Positions 35,339-43,696 of a stretch of 64,000 nt of DNA are shown piece after piece. The DNA comes from Agathobaculum sp. NTUH-O15-33 (GTDB lineage: Bacteria > Bacillota > Clostridia > Oscillospirales > Butyricicoccaceae). The stretch covers positions 496,001-560,000 of the forward strand of contig NZ_CP136187.1 in assembly GCF_033193315.1 (NCBI RefSeq). The letters run 5' to 3'. A program made the translations under genes and the position numbers. Each line of letters begins with the position of its first letter. Position 1 is the stretch's first letter. Below the pieces are notes generated by a model that was not told the DNA's origin, did no database searches, and saw nothing but the letters and a program-made list of their open reading frames with translations.

Positions 35339-35575
35339 ATGACTACCGCACAAATCGCTTTATCTATCGTTATGATCGTAGCGAGCCTGTTTCTGATCAT
35401 CGTCGTGCTGCTCCAGAGCGGCGCATCGCAGGGCATCGGCGCTGTTTCGGGCGGCGCGGAAACCTTTTTCGGCGCCGGTAAGGCCAGCGCCGCGGATAAG
35501 ATTCTTGCCCGTTTGACCACTGCCATGGGCGTGGTATTCGTTGTCGTCGCCCTCGTGCTCAATCTGCTGCACTGA
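35339..35575 (+). CDS. secG: Preprotein translocase subunit SecG
   Basis: A 78-residue protein with two membrane helices and the conserved linker VVLLQSGASQGIGAVSGGAETFFG between them. It assists SecYEG channel gating. ATG 35339 is chosen because GGAGG lies 10 bases upstream; the earlier in-frame ATG at 35330 sits on top of the binding site. The next small gene begins inside its stop codon. Confidence 0.93.
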   Translation: MTTAQIALSIVMIVASLFLIIVVLLQSGASQGIGAVSGGAETFFGAGKASAADKILARLTTAMGVVFVVVALVLNLLH

Positions 35576-35799
35576 TGCAGACGGCGCAGAGACTGCTGCT
35601 GGTCGCCTTTATCCTGTTGGCCGCGTTTACCGCGTTGCAGCAGGTGCAATACGGCATGATCTGCGGCAGAAGCGAAGAGGATGACCAGCAGGAGGACCCT
35701 AAGGCCAAGGCCTGCCAGAAGCGCGCGCTGATCTCCGCGATCGGCGCGGCCGCCAGTTTGGCCGCTTGCATCCTCATCGGCGTACTGACGAAAAGATGA
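35575..35799 (+). CDS. Small two-helix membrane protein
   Basis: A 74-residue protein starting within the secG stop (TGATG overlap), so it is translationally coupled. It has two membrane helices separated by an acidic loop (GRSEEDDQQEDPKAKACQKR). No family recognised. It could be an accessory of secretion or simply a coupled membrane gene. The operon ends in a strong terminator. Confidence 0.75.
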   Translation: MQTAQRLLLVAFILLAAFTALQQVQYGMICGRSEEDDQQEDPKAKACQKRALISAIGAAASLAACILIGVLTKR

Positions 35800-35846
35800 A
35801 AAACAACAGAACCCCGTTACAGTGTAACGGGGTTCTGTTGTTTTTT
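35799..35846 (+). terminator. Terminator of secG operon
   Basis: A 21-bp AAAAACAACAGAACCCCGTTAC-type stem with AGT loop and T6. Confidence 0.95.
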
Positions 35847-35898
35847 GCACTTGTTTTAGAATTAGCGAGCACACGCATATACAAAATGTATTATTTCG

Positions 35899-36744
35899 CT
35901 ATTTCATTACATTTTGAAGAACCGGCAGCACACCCTCCCACTCCTGTTGGTGCAAGCAGCAAAACAACTCGCGCGGAATAGAGACTGCGCCGCCGCCGGG
36001 GGCGCGGGCGGGAAGCGGCGGCGCGCTTTCCTCGTGCGCGAGGGCAAACGCCGAAAGCGGGGCAAACACAAGGGCGGACACCTCGGGCCCGGGGGCGAAG
36101 GGGGGCAGACCGTCCATGCGGCATAGAAAGGCGTAGGCCAATTCATCGTCAAAACCGCCGCCCTCGCCGCGGTCGTACTGCTGGCGGTAAGCGCCGGCGG
36201 GGACCAGTGCGTCCGGCGCAAGGCGCAGACCGGCTTCCTCCCGCGCTTCGCGCAGGATCGCTGTTTCCGGCGTTTCGCCGGGATCGATATGGCCGGTGGC
36301 GGTCAAATCATAATGGCCGGGGTAGAGCGGCCGGTCGTCCGCGCGCCGTTGCAGCCACAGGCCGGGCTCGCCCTCGTATACGCCGCACACCCACAGGTGG
36401 CATACATGGTGGAAAAGGCCCTGCGCGTGCACCTCGGCGCGGGGTCTTTCGCCGCAGGCAAGGCCCGTTCCGTCGTACACGGTCAGCAGTTCGGCGCCGT
36501 CGGGAACGGCGAGCAAGGCCTCTTTTTGCGGCCGGGTCAGCTTTTTCAGCTGCGCTTCGCGCCGCATGGCTTCGCCCTGCGTTGCGAACAGTTCGCTGTA
36601 GGCGAGCCGCACCGGCCCACGGCCGCGCGTGTATTTGGCGCCTTGGCCGCTGTTGTGCGCCGCGAGGCGGTGTGTCAAATCATTGGTCCAACCGCAGTAC
36701 AGGGTATCGTCCGCACAGCGGAGCATATAGGCGTATGCGCGCAT
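35899..36744 (-). CDS. GIY-YIG nuclease domain fused to NUDIX hydrolase
   Basis: About 281 residues from ATG 36744 (MRAYAYMLRCADDTLYCGWT), which follows AAAGGAAG. Residues about 1-85 are a small YhbQ-like GIY-YIG domain (AYAYMLRCADDTLYCGWTND..HNSGQGAKYTRGRGPV). The rest is a NUDIX domain with the Nudix box GHIDPGETPETAILREAREE then AGL. GIY-YIG domains cut DNA; NUDIX enzymes hydrolyse nucleoside diphosphate derivatives or IPP/DMAPP. The NUDIX half resembles IDI-like Nudix proteins. Both active-site signatures are intact. The joint is in one uninterrupted frame, so the fusion is real if the sequence is correct. Confidence 0.87.
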   Translation of the reverse strand: MRAYAYMLRCADDTLYCGWTNDLTHRLAAHNSGQGAKYTRGRGPVRLAYSELFATQGEAMRREAQLKKLTRPQKEALLAVPDGAELLTVYDGTGLACGERPRAEVHAQGLFHHVCHLWVCGVYEGEPGLWLQRRADDRPLYPGHYDLTATGHIDPGETPETAILREAREEAGLRLAPDALVPAGAYRQQYDRGEGGGFDDELAYAFLCRMDGLPPFAPGPEVSALVFAPLSAFALAHEESAPPLPARAPGGGAVSIPRELFCCLHQQEWEGVLPVLQNVMK

Positions 36745-36776
36745 ACAGCACTTCCTTTCCGATCTTTGGGCAGGCG

Positions 36777-36811
36777 AAAGCCGCCGCAAAGCCATTCTTT
36801 GCGGCGGCTTT
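36777..36811 (-). terminator. Hairpin terminator downstream of the PadR operon
   Basis: A perfect 15-bp AAAGCCGCCGCAAAG / CTTTGCGGCGGCTTT stem, 8 bases beyond the last stop of the operon. Confidence 0.8.
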
Positions 36812-36818
36812 ATTTTCG

Positions 36819-37217
36819 TTATTCCGCGTCTGATTCGGCGGCGGCTTCCTCTGCCTTCTTTTTCTTATCATAGATACGCTTGGTGATCAGATAGCCGATG
36901 CCGGCGCAGACCAGCGCGACCATGGTCGAACTGGGCATCTTGGTAGAGCCGGTCAGCTTATTCATAATCACGCCGTACAGACCGGTCAGAATATAGCCGG
37001 CCGCGATACCGAGCGCGACGCCGTGAAAGCACATGCGCGGCAAGCCGAAAACACGATCCTCATGCGGCGTTTCGATCTCTTCCTCGGCCTCCTCCGGCGT
37101 GAGAACGAGATCGGCTTCGGCGTTTTCCGCCTCATCCGCTTCGAGAACGGTCTCGTCCTGCGTGGGCTCGGCGGAAGTTTCGTCTAGATCCGTCATGGAT
37201 TCTTTGTTTTCGCTCAT
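36819..37217 (-). CDS. Acidic-tail small membrane protein
   Basis: A 132-residue protein from ATG 37217 (MSENKESMTDLDE), with GAGG 10 bases upstream. About 60 highly acidic residues are followed by two membrane helices (VALGIAAGYILTGLYGVIM and TMVALVCAGIGYLI) and a Lys-rich then acidic end. No family name can be given. Last gene of the PadR-DUF1700-DUF4097-PspC run, so probably part of the same envelope response. Confidence 0.72.
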   Translation of the reverse strand: MSENKESMTDLDETSAEPTQDETVLEADEAENAEADLVLTPEEAEEEIETPHEDRVFGLPRMCFHGVALGIAAGYILTGLYGVIMNKLTGSTKMPSSTMVALVCAGIGYLITKRIYDKKKKAEEAAAESDAE

Positions 37218-37242
37218 GGGGCACATCCTCTCGTTTGTTTGG

Positions 37243-37440
37243 TTACTGGACGGCGCTTTGCGTCGGAATAATGATCGCCGCGATGATATATACGACGATA
37301 CCGGAGAAACCGAGTGCGCAGAGCAACACCCAAGCGAGGCGGACGAGCGTGGGGTCGATCTCGAAATAATCCGCGATACCGCCGCACACGCCGCACAGCA
37401 TGCGGCTGGTCTCACTGCGATACAGTCTCTTGTTTTTCAT
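37243..37440 (-). CDS. PspC-domain membrane protein
   Basis: A 65-residue PspC domain from ATG 37440 (MKNKRLYRSETSRMLCGVCGG), after AAAGGAG. The family motif CGVCGGIADYFEIDPTLVRL is followed by one membrane helix. PspC proteins take part in phage-shock or envelope-stress responses. It sits behind DUF1700-DUF4097, a frequent combination in Firmicutes. Confidence 0.92.
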   Translation of the reverse strand: MKNKRLYRSETSRMLCGVCGGIADYFEIDPTLVRLAWVLLCALGFSGIVVYIIAAIIIPTQSAVQ

Positions 37441-37521
37441 AGCAAAGGCTCCTTTTCTCTTATCATACGGGTTTTGGTTCAATTCGTCAAGAATAAACTT
37501 TGTTTTACGCGCCGGTTCGGC

Positions 37522-38382
37522 TTAAACCGTGCCGGCGGTCGTCAGTTCAATGGTGCCCGCGCCGACGCTCAGTTCAAGCTCGCGCGTGCCGTTTTTGGAG
37601 GCGCGGTGCGTGCCGAAGGGGCCGCCGCCGGCGAGTTCGGTTCCGTCAAGCGTCACGCTGCCCGCGGAAGCGGCGATCTCGTAGCCGTAATCCCCGGCGC
37701 TGCCCGCGAGCAGGACGGTGGCGCTGCCCGCGCCGCAGTCCAGTTCGAGTTTGTCGACGTCGAGCGCTTCTTTTACGGATAGGATCCCCATGCCGACCGC
37801 TATTTCAGCCTTGCGGGCGGCGAGCGGCGTTTCGATCTCAAGCGTGGCTGCGCCGATGGAAAATTCGATCTTATCGTAGGCCGCCTCCGGCAGCGTGATG
37901 ACGACCTTGCCGTCGCCCGTGCGGCCGCGCACGGATAGCTCCCAGATGTCGCCGTTCATCAAGCTGTCCTGCACAACGCCGCCCGTTACCGCAAATTCAT
38001 CGCCCTGTTGGATGCGGAACGCGCCCGCGCCAAAGGCAAATTCGAGCTCGCGGATGTCGGGATCGGGCAGGTAGGACAAATCATCCTTCATCTCGTCCGG
38101 CAGGTTGTCGAAATCGTCCAGCCCGTGGCGGTCGTCGAACCAGCCGGAGTGGTAGCTGCCGTCCGCCGCGTAGCCGCTTTCATAGTGCAGGCCGCGGCGA
38201 AACAGGTTGTGATCCGAGAATCGGTCCACCGCGTCCAGCGCGTCGCTGATGGAATCGGTGATCGGGTGGAGAGAGCCGTCATAATAGCTGCCGTAGAGCC
38301 TGCCGCCGGCGGCCGCGCCGCCGATCGCAAGGCCGCTGCCGATGAGCAGCAATACCAGACAGGCGATCATGAGCTTTTTCAT
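37522..38382 (-). CDS. DUF4097 beta-helix envelope protein
   Basis: A 286-residue protein with an N-terminal signal or anchor helix (MKKLMIACLVLLLIGSGLAI), an Asp/Tyr-rich spacer, then repeated LEFAFGAGAFRIQ / IEFSIGAATLEIE / LELSVGAGTIELT strands typical of DUF4097. It overlaps DUF1700 by 4 bases (ATGA). The usual trio PadR, DUF1700 and DUF4097 suggests control of an envelope-stress module. Likely extracytoplasmic. Confidence 0.9.
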   Translation of the reverse strand: MKKLMIACLVLLLIGSGLAIGGAAAGGRLYGSYYDGSLHPITDSISDALDAVDRFSDHNLFRRGLHYESGYAADGSYHSGWFDDRHGLDDFDNLPDEMKDDLSYLPDPDIRELEFAFGAGAFRIQQGDEFAVTGGVVQDSLMNGDIWELSVRGRTGDGKVVITLPEAAYDKIEFSIGAATLEIETPLAARKAEIAVGMGILSVKEALDVDKLELDCGAGSATVLLAGSAGDYGYEIAASAGSVTLDGTELAGGGPFGTHRASKNGTRELELSVGAGTIELTTAGTV

Positions 38383-39047
38383 TTTCTCATCGCTCCTCTC
38401 AGTTTATCGAACGGCCAGCGCAGGATCGCGACAAAGCCGCGGAAAATGGGCGGGATGAACAGGGTGCACAGCTTGATCATCAGCATCGTGACCAGTATGC
38501 CGATCGCGAGCACGGCAAGTCCGGCGCCGAGCGTCAGCACGGCGCTGGCCGGCGTCCACCATAAAAAGAATGAAACGCCGATAAAAGCTGCGCCGCAGAC
38601 CAGCAAGACAAAAGGGATGACCGCGAAAATGATAAAAACCACAAGGACGATGCAGGCCAGTACCGCCAGCACGGAAACCAGAACGCCGCCGACAGCCGCC
38701 GCGAGCGGGATGCCGACCGGGATGGCGAGCAGCACCAGCAGGGCGAGCAGCCAAGGGTTGATGCCGCGCCAGCGGCGCTTGGGGCTGTTCGCGGCTTCGC
38801 CGGCGGCGGTGTACGAAGCGCCGCCCGCCTCCGCGCGATGCGGCGGCACGGTCAGTTCGCGGTAATCGTTTAGGATCTGCGCGGCCACATTTTCCGGCGC
38901 GCCCAAGCCCGCTATGGCTTCCCCTTCGTTTTCCGGCCCGGCGTCGTCAAAGTACTCCTCGTAGTAACGCAGGGCATTTGCGCGCTCTTCATCCGGCAGG
39001 CCGGAAAGAGCCCGCCGCAGCGCGGCCATATATTCGTTTCTGTTCAT
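38379..39047 (-). CDS. DUF1700 membrane protein
   Basis: About 222 residues from ATG 39047 (MNRNEYMAALRRALSGLPDE). The N-terminal helical domain has the DUF1700 signature EERANALRYYEEYFDDAG, then about four to five membrane helices. DUF1700 proteins pair with PadR regulators. It overlaps padR by 4 bases. Confidence 0.92.
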   Translation of the reverse strand: MNRNEYMAALRRALSGLPDEERANALRYYEEYFDDAGPENEGEAIAGLGAPENVAAQILNDYRELTVPPHRAEAGGASYTAAGEAANSPKRRWRGINPWLLALLVLLAIPVGIPLAAAVGGVLVSVLAVLACIVLVVFIIFAVIPFVLLVCGAAFIGVSFFLWWTPASAVLTLGAGLAVLAIGILVTMLMIKLCTLFIPPIFRGFVAILRWPFDKLRGAMRK

Positions 39048-39361
39048 GATGCTTGCCCTCCGAAAAAGATGTGATCGATGCTGTTCCGGTAATTTTGCCA
39101 ATCGATCCGGTGCTGGCGCAGTCTGGCGCGGCCGTGCTCGGTGATCCGATAGTAACGGCGGTTGCGCCCGGCGTACGCTTCGTCATAGGTAGTAAGGTAG
39201 CCGTCCTTCAGCAGACGGCGCAGCACGGGGTACAGGGTCGATTCCGAAATTTCGATCACCTGCTGTATCTCCTGCGTGATGCGGTAACCATAGGTGCTTT
39301 CCCGTTCTACCACGGAGAGCACGATTCCGTCCAGCAGGGAGGAGGCGATGGGGTATGACAT
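39044..39361 (-). CDS. PadR-family transcriptional repressor
   Basis: A 105-residue winged-helix protein (MSYPIASSLLDGIVLSVVER, YGYRITQEIQQ, SESTLYPVLRRLLKDGYL, RRYYRITEHGRARL). ATG 39361 has GAGGTGG 8 bases upstream; the in-frame GTG at 39370 overlaps the binding site. PadR proteins repress their own operon, here DUF1700-DUF4097-PspC. A palindrome over the promoter is the likely operator. Confidence 0.92.
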   Translation of the reverse strand: MSYPIASSLLDGIVLSVVERESTYGYRITQEIQQVIEISESTLYPVLRRLLKDGYLTTYDEAYAGRNRRYYRITEHGRARLRQHRIDWQNYRNSIDHIFFGGQAS

Positions 39362-39392
39362 AAATGCCACCTCGTTTCTGTGTTTATGTACA

Positions 39393-39413
39393 ATATTATA
39401 TGACGTATAATAT
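39393..39413. promoter_or_regulatory. Probable PadR operator
   Basis: ATATTATA-TGACG-TATAATAT, an exact 8-bp inverted repeat that covers the -10 box and part of the spacer of the padR promoter. Confidence 0.65.
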
Positions 39414-39423
39414 AGTCTGTCAA
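39395..39423 (-). promoter_or_regulatory. Sigma-A promoter of padR operon
   Basis: On the minus strand, perfect TTGACA (39418-39423), 17-base spacer and perfect TATAAT (39395-39400). Such a strong promoter implies a need for repression. Confidence 0.9.
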
Positions 39424-39497
39424 CAGGTATTTCAAAAATAAGTGGATAAAGCTAGAAAATTTCGTCAAATCGCTCTGCGTTTCACCGCGCTTTTTCA

Positions 39498-39526
39498 TTG
39501 TATTTACGCCGCAAATAGCGTATAAT
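39498..39526 (+). promoter_or_regulatory. Promoter of ddl-murI operon
   Basis: TTGTAT (39498-39503), 17-base spacer, TATAAT (39521-39526), 62 bases before the GTG start. Confidence 0.75.
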
Positions 39527-39587
39527 GCTATCTGTATAGAAATATTTATCGCTGGGCGATCACCTTTCATAAAAGGAGAATCAATTC

Positions 39588-40658
39588 GTGAAATTAGCAG
39601 TTGTTTTCGGCGGTGTGTCGAGCGAGCACAGCATCTCGTGTCTTTCGGCGGCCTCTGTTTTGCGCAATCTGGATCAAAATAAATATGAAATTTTGGCGGT
39701 CGGCATCACGGAAGAGGGCCGCTGGTACCTATATCCCGACTATAATGTGGATAAAATCGAAAAGGGCCTCTGGCAGGAGGAGCCCGGTCTTGTTCCGGCC
39801 ATCCTGTCCCCGGACCGGGCGGCGCACGGTCTTATTTTGCTGACGGACGGCGGGGTTCAAACCGTTCGGGTGGACTGCGTGTTCCCCGTGCTGCACGGCA
39901 TCGGCGGCGAGGACGGCACGATACAGGGCCTGTTGGAGCTGGCCGCCATCCCCTATGTGGGCTGCGGCGTCGCGGCCTCGGCCAATTCGATGGATAAATC
40001 CATCACCAAGGTGCTGGTCGAAGCGGCACAGGTGCGGCAGGCGCGGTATTATCTGGCCCTTAAGCATGAATTCGCGGCGGACGCCGCAGGCGTTGCGCGC
40101 GCGGCGGCGGAGCGGATCGGGTCCTTCCCGGTGTTTGTCAAGCCCTGCTCGTCCGGCTCGTCGGTCGGCGTGGCCAAGGCGGCCGATATGCGGGAGCTGA
40201 CCGAGGGATTGGAGGCCGCCTTTGGATATGATTCCAAGGTGCTGGTCGAAGAATTCATCAGCGGCCACGAGATCGAATGCGCGGTGCTCGGCAATCTGTC
40301 GCCGGTCGCCTCTACGGTGGGCGAGATCGCGCCCGCGCAGGAATTCTACACCTTTGACGCGAAATACGCCGATGAAGCCTCCAAACTGTTCATACCCGCG
40401 CGCATCACGGAGGAGCAGCTCGAAGAAACGCGGCAAAACGCGATCAAGGTCTATACGGCGCTCGGCTGCCGGGGGCTGTCGCGCGTCGATTTCTTCTGCA
40501 CGTATGACGGCGGCGAGATCGTTTTCAACGAACTGAACGCCATTCCCGGCTTCACCTCGATCTCCATGTACCCCAAGCTGTTCGCCCACAGCAGCGTCGG
40601 CTATACCGAGCTGCTCGACCGTCTGGTCACGCTCGCGCTGGAGGAGCACCATGGATAA
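39588..40658 (+). CDS. ddl: D-alanine--D-alanine ligase
   Basis: A 356-residue ATP-grasp enzyme. N-terminal VVFGGVSSEHSISCLSA, then LHGIGGEDGTIQGLLEL, VKPCSSGSSVGVAKA (ATP lid), and the metal site VFNELNAIPGFTS. It makes D-Ala-D-Ala for peptidoglycan. The 'KPCSSGSSVGV' and overall length fit Ddl; substrate choice between D-Ala and D-Lac or D-Ser cannot be proven by eye. GTG start after AAAAGGAG. Overlaps murI by 8 bases, giving a wall-precursor operon. Confidence 0.95.
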   Translation: MKLAVVFGGVSSEHSISCLSAASVLRNLDQNKYEILAVGITEEGRWYLYPDYNVDKIEKGLWQEEPGLVPAILSPDRAAHGLILLTDGGVQTVRVDCVFPVLHGIGGEDGTIQGLLELAAIPYVGCGVAASANSMDKSITKVLVEAAQVRQARYYLALKHEFAADAAGVARAAAERIGSFPVFVKPCSSGSSVGVAKAADMRELTEGLEAAFGYDSKVLVEEFISGHEIECAVLGNLSPVASTVGEIAPAQEFYTFDAKYADEASKLFIPARITEEQLEETRQNAIKVYTALGCRGLSRVDFFCTYDGGEIVFNELNAIPGFTSISMYPKLFAHSSVGYTELLDRLVTLALEEHHG

Positions 40659-41451
40659 CCGCGCCATCGGCGTGTTTGATTCCGGGCTGGGCGGCCTGAC
40701 CGCGGTGCGCCGCCTGCACGAGATCATGCCGGAGGAAAGCATCATCTATTTCGGCGATACCGGCCGCGTGCCCTACGGTACGCGCGGCCGCAACACCATT
40801 ATCAAATACACCCGGCAGGATATCCGCTTTTTGCTGGAATACGATTTGAAAGCCATCGTGGTGGCGTGCAACACGGCGTCCGCCGCGGCGCTGGACACGG
40901 TGCAGGGCGAATTTGACGTGCCGATTTTCGGCACGGTGGAACCCTCGTGCGAGAAAGCGCGGGCGGTGACGAAAAACGGCAGGATCGGCGTGATCGGCAC
41001 GGCGGCGACCGTGCGCAGCGGCGTGTTTGAGCGAAGCCTGAAAAAGGCGGACGCCGCTTTAGACGTGCAAACGGTCGCCTGCCCGCTTTTCGTGCCGCTG
41101 GTGGAAAACGGGCGCGTGAAGCGCGGCGATGTCGTGATCGAGACGGTCGTGCGGGAATATTTGCAGCCGGTGCGGGAACGGGGCGTGGATACGCTGATTC
41201 TCGGCTGCACGCACTATCCGCTGCTGCACGAGGTGATCGCGGATTTTATGGGCCCCTCCGTCACTCTGGTCGATTCCGGCGCGGAAGCGGCGAACGCCCT
41301 GCGGCGCGCGGTCGCGCCCGCGTCCGGCGGCGCGGGGGAGACCCGCTATTTTGTTTCCGACGATCCCGCGGGCTTTGCCCAGCTCGCCAGCCTGTTTTTG
41401 CAGGAGGATGTGACGGGCTCCGCCGGGCTGGTCGATATTTCGGGATACTGA
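40651..41451 (+). CDS. murI: Glutamate racemase
   Basis: A 266-residue enzyme with FDSGLGGLT, FGDTGRVPYG, the first catalytic Cys in VACNTASAA and the second in LGCTHYPLL. It converts L- to D-glutamate for peptidoglycan. Coupled to ddl through an overlap. Confidence 0.96.
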   Translation: MDNRAIGVFDSGLGGLTAVRRLHEIMPEESIIYFGDTGRVPYGTRGRNTIIKYTRQDIRFLLEYDLKAIVVACNTASAAALDTVQGEFDVPIFGTVEPSCEKARAVTKNGRIGVIGTAATVRSGVFERSLKKADAALDVQTVACPLFVPLVENGRVKRGDVVIETVVREYLQPVRERGVDTLILGCTHYPLLHEVIADFMGPSVTLVDSGAEAANALRRAVAPASGGAGETRYFVSDDPAGFAQLASLFLQEDVTGSAGLVDISGY

Positions 41452-41454
41452 CAA

Positions 41455-41490
41455 CTTCTAAATCAGGAGTTAGGAATTAGGAATTTAAGG
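41455..41490. repeat. Short GGAATTA-type tandem motif
   Basis: AGGAGTTAGGAATTAGGAAT, a short tandem of TTAGGA units in the murI-DUF1934 gap. It resembles dispersed intergenic motifs seen in other clostridial genomes; no function seen. Confidence 0.35.
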
Positions 41491-41500
41491 AAGTTTATAT

Positions 41501-41935
41501 ATGAAAAAGGATGTTTGGCTGTCGATCCTGTCCACCCAGCAGTTTGAAAACTGCGATGAGGAGCAGATCGATCTGGTCACCGCCGCGAAGCTTTACAGGC
41601 GCGGCGGAAAATACTATATTATTTATGAGGAGAGCGAACTGACCGGCCTGAACGGCACGCTGACCACCGTCAAGCTCGAAGGCAAGTCGGTCTCGCTCAT
41701 CCGCACGGGCACCTATCCCTCCCGCATGCTGTTTGCGGAAAACCAGCGCCACGTCGGACTGTATCAAACCCCGATCGGCACCAGCATGACGATCGCGACC
41801 CACACCTCGCACGTACGCAACACCGTGGGGGAAAACGGCGGCGAGCTGATTCTCGACTACACGGTCGAGGTGGACAACAGCGTGATGGGCGAGCATCACT
41901 TTGAGATGACGGTCACATCGGAGCCGCTGGCGTAA
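41501..41935 (+). CDS. DUF1934 beta-barrel protein (YwiB-like)
   Basis: A 144-residue calycin-like protein: KDVWLSILSTQQFENCDEEQ, YYIIYEESELTGLNGTLTTVK, and MTIATHTSHVRNTVGENGGEL, then VDNSVMGEHHFEMTV. It commonly lies beside argS in Firmicutes, as here. Small-molecule binding is suspected; function unknown. Confidence 0.9.
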   Translation: MKKDVWLSILSTQQFENCDEEQIDLVTAAKLYRRGGKYYIIYEESELTGLNGTLTTVKLEGKSVSLIRTGTYPSRMLFAENQRHVGLYQTPIGTSMTIATHTSHVRNTVGENGGELILDYTVEVDNSVMGEHHFEMTVTSEPLA

Positions 41936-41977
41936 CGCCGGGCGGCGGTAAATAAAGAAAATTTGGAGAGTGAAACC

Positions 41978-43675
41978 ATGAACGCATATGAATCCGCACG
42001 GGCCGAGGCAAGGCGCGTGGTCGAAGCCGCCTGCCGCAAGGCCGCCGAAGCCGGAACGCTTCCGGCGGGCGACCTGCCGCCCGTTACGGTCGAAACGCCG
42101 AAGGACGCCTCGAACGGCGACTGGGCCTGCACCTTTGCCATGCAGTGCGCAAAGCCGCTGCACATGGCCCCCCGCAAGATCGCGGAGGCGATACGCGACA
42201 ATTTAGAGCTCGCGGACAGCTGCTTTGAAAAGGTCGAGATCGCGGGGCCGGGCTTTTTAAACTTTACCTTGGCGCAGAGCTGGTATGGCGACGCCGTGCG
42301 CGCGGTGAGCGAGCAGGGCGAGGATTATGGCCGCACGGCGGCCGCGCGGCCGGAAAAGGTGATGGTCGAATTCGTTTCGGCCAATCCCACCGGGCCGATG
42401 CACATGGGCAACGCCCGCGGCGGCGTGCTGGGCGACTGTCTGGCCGAGGTGCTCGACTGGGCGGGCAACGACGTGACGCGTGAATTCTATATCAACGACG
42501 CGGGCAATCAGGTGGACAAGTTCGCCCACTCAGTGGAAGGCCGCTATATACAAGAGGTGCGCGGGGAAGACGCGGTCGCGTTCGATCCTTCTTGGTATCA
42601 GGGCGACGATATCAAGGCGCTGGCCCACGATCTGGTTGAAAAATACGGCGACAGCCTGCTGGACAAGTCCCCCGAGGAGCGCTTTCAGATCATCGAGGGC
42701 TATGGCCTGCCGACCAACATCGCCCGCATGGAGCGAGACCTGAAGCGTTATAAGATCGATTACGACGTTTGGTTCCGCGAAAGCGAGCTGCATGGCTCCG
42801 GCTATGTCAAGGAGACCATTGACCTTTTGACAGAAAAGGGCGCGACTTACCGGACCGAGGACGGCGCGCTTTGGCTGCGTTCGACCGATTTTGGCTGCGA
42901 TAAGGACGATGTGCTGTGCCGCGCGAACGGTTTCTACACCTACTTCGCGGCGGATATCGCCTACCACCGCAATAAGTTTGAAAAACGCGGCTTTGACCGC
43001 GTCATCAACATCTGGGGCGCGGATCACCACGGCCACGTCAAACGGCTGCAATGCGCGCTCGACGCGATCGGACTGGACGGGTCGAACCGCTTGGAGATTG
43101 TCCTGATGCAGCTGGTCCGCATGATGCAGGGCGGCGAGGTCGTCCGCATGTCCAAGCGCACCGGCAAGAGCCTGACGCTGACCGACCTGCTGGACGAGAT
43201 CCCGGTGGACGCGGCGCGCTTTTTCTTCAATTCGCGCGCGGCCGAGACCCAGATGGAGTTCGACCTCGATCTGGCGGTGCGTCAGGATTCGGATAATCCG
43301 CTTTACTACGTGCAGTACGCGCACGCGCGCATCTGCTCGGTGCTGAAAAACGCCGCCGAAAGCGGCTTTGCGCTGCCCGACCCGCAGGCGGCCGACCTGT
43401 CCGTGCTGACAGGCGCGGACGAACGCGCGCTGATCAAGGTCATCGCGCTGCTGCCGGAGGAGATCGCGCAGGCAGCGGCTGCGCGCGATCCTTCCAGACT
43501 GAACAAATACGCGGTATCGCTCGCGCAGCAGTTCCATCATTTCTACAACGCCTGCCGCATCAAGGACGACGACAAGCGCGTGCGCGACGCGCGCCTGACG
43601 CTTTGCATGGCGGCCCGGCAGACCATCAAAAACGTTTTGCAGATCATTGGCGTAGAGGCCCCCGAGACAATGTAA
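41978..43675 (+). CDS. argS: Arginyl-tRNA synthetase
   Basis: A 565-residue class I synthetase. N-terminal tRNA-binding domain, HIGH-like signature PTGPMHMGNARGG, KMSK-like VRMSKRTGKSL, and C-terminal DALR anticodon domain (YAHARICSVL). It charges tRNA-Arg, one of which lies at 16532. ATG 41978 has GGAGAG upstream at good spacing; the ATG at 41963 lacks one. Confidence 0.97.
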   Translation: MNAYESARAEARRVVEAACRKAAEAGTLPAGDLPPVTVETPKDASNGDWACTFAMQCAKPLHMAPRKIAEAIRDNLELADSCFEKVEIAGPGFLNFTLAQSWYGDAVRAVSEQGEDYGRTAAARPEKVMVEFVSANPTGPMHMGNARGGVLGDCLAEVLDWAGNDVTREFYINDAGNQVDKFAHSVEGRYIQEVRGEDAVAFDPSWYQGDDIKALAHDLVEKYGDSLLDKSPEERFQIIEGYGLPTNIARMERDLKRYKIDYDVWFRESELHGSGYVKETIDLLTEKGATYRTEDGALWLRSTDFGCDKDDVLCRANGFYTYFAADIAYHRNKFEKRGFDRVINIWGADHHGHVKRLQCALDAIGLDGSNRLEIVLMQLVRMMQGGEVVRMSKRTGKSLTLTDLLDEIPVDAARFFFNSRAAETQMEFDLDLAVRQDSDNPLYYVQYAHARICSVLKNAAESGFALPDPQAADLSVLTGADERALIKVIALLPEEIAQAAAARDPSRLNKYAVSLAQQFHHFYNACRIKDDDKRVRDARLTLCMAARQTIKNVLQIIGVEAPETM

Positions 43676-43696
43676 GGGCGGGAAGGAAACAATTTC

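Noticed and set aside
41455..41490. CRISPR or tandem-repeat array
   Set aside because: Only about three short imperfect TTAGGA units with no spacers; no CRISPR array or cas gene is seen anywhere in the window.
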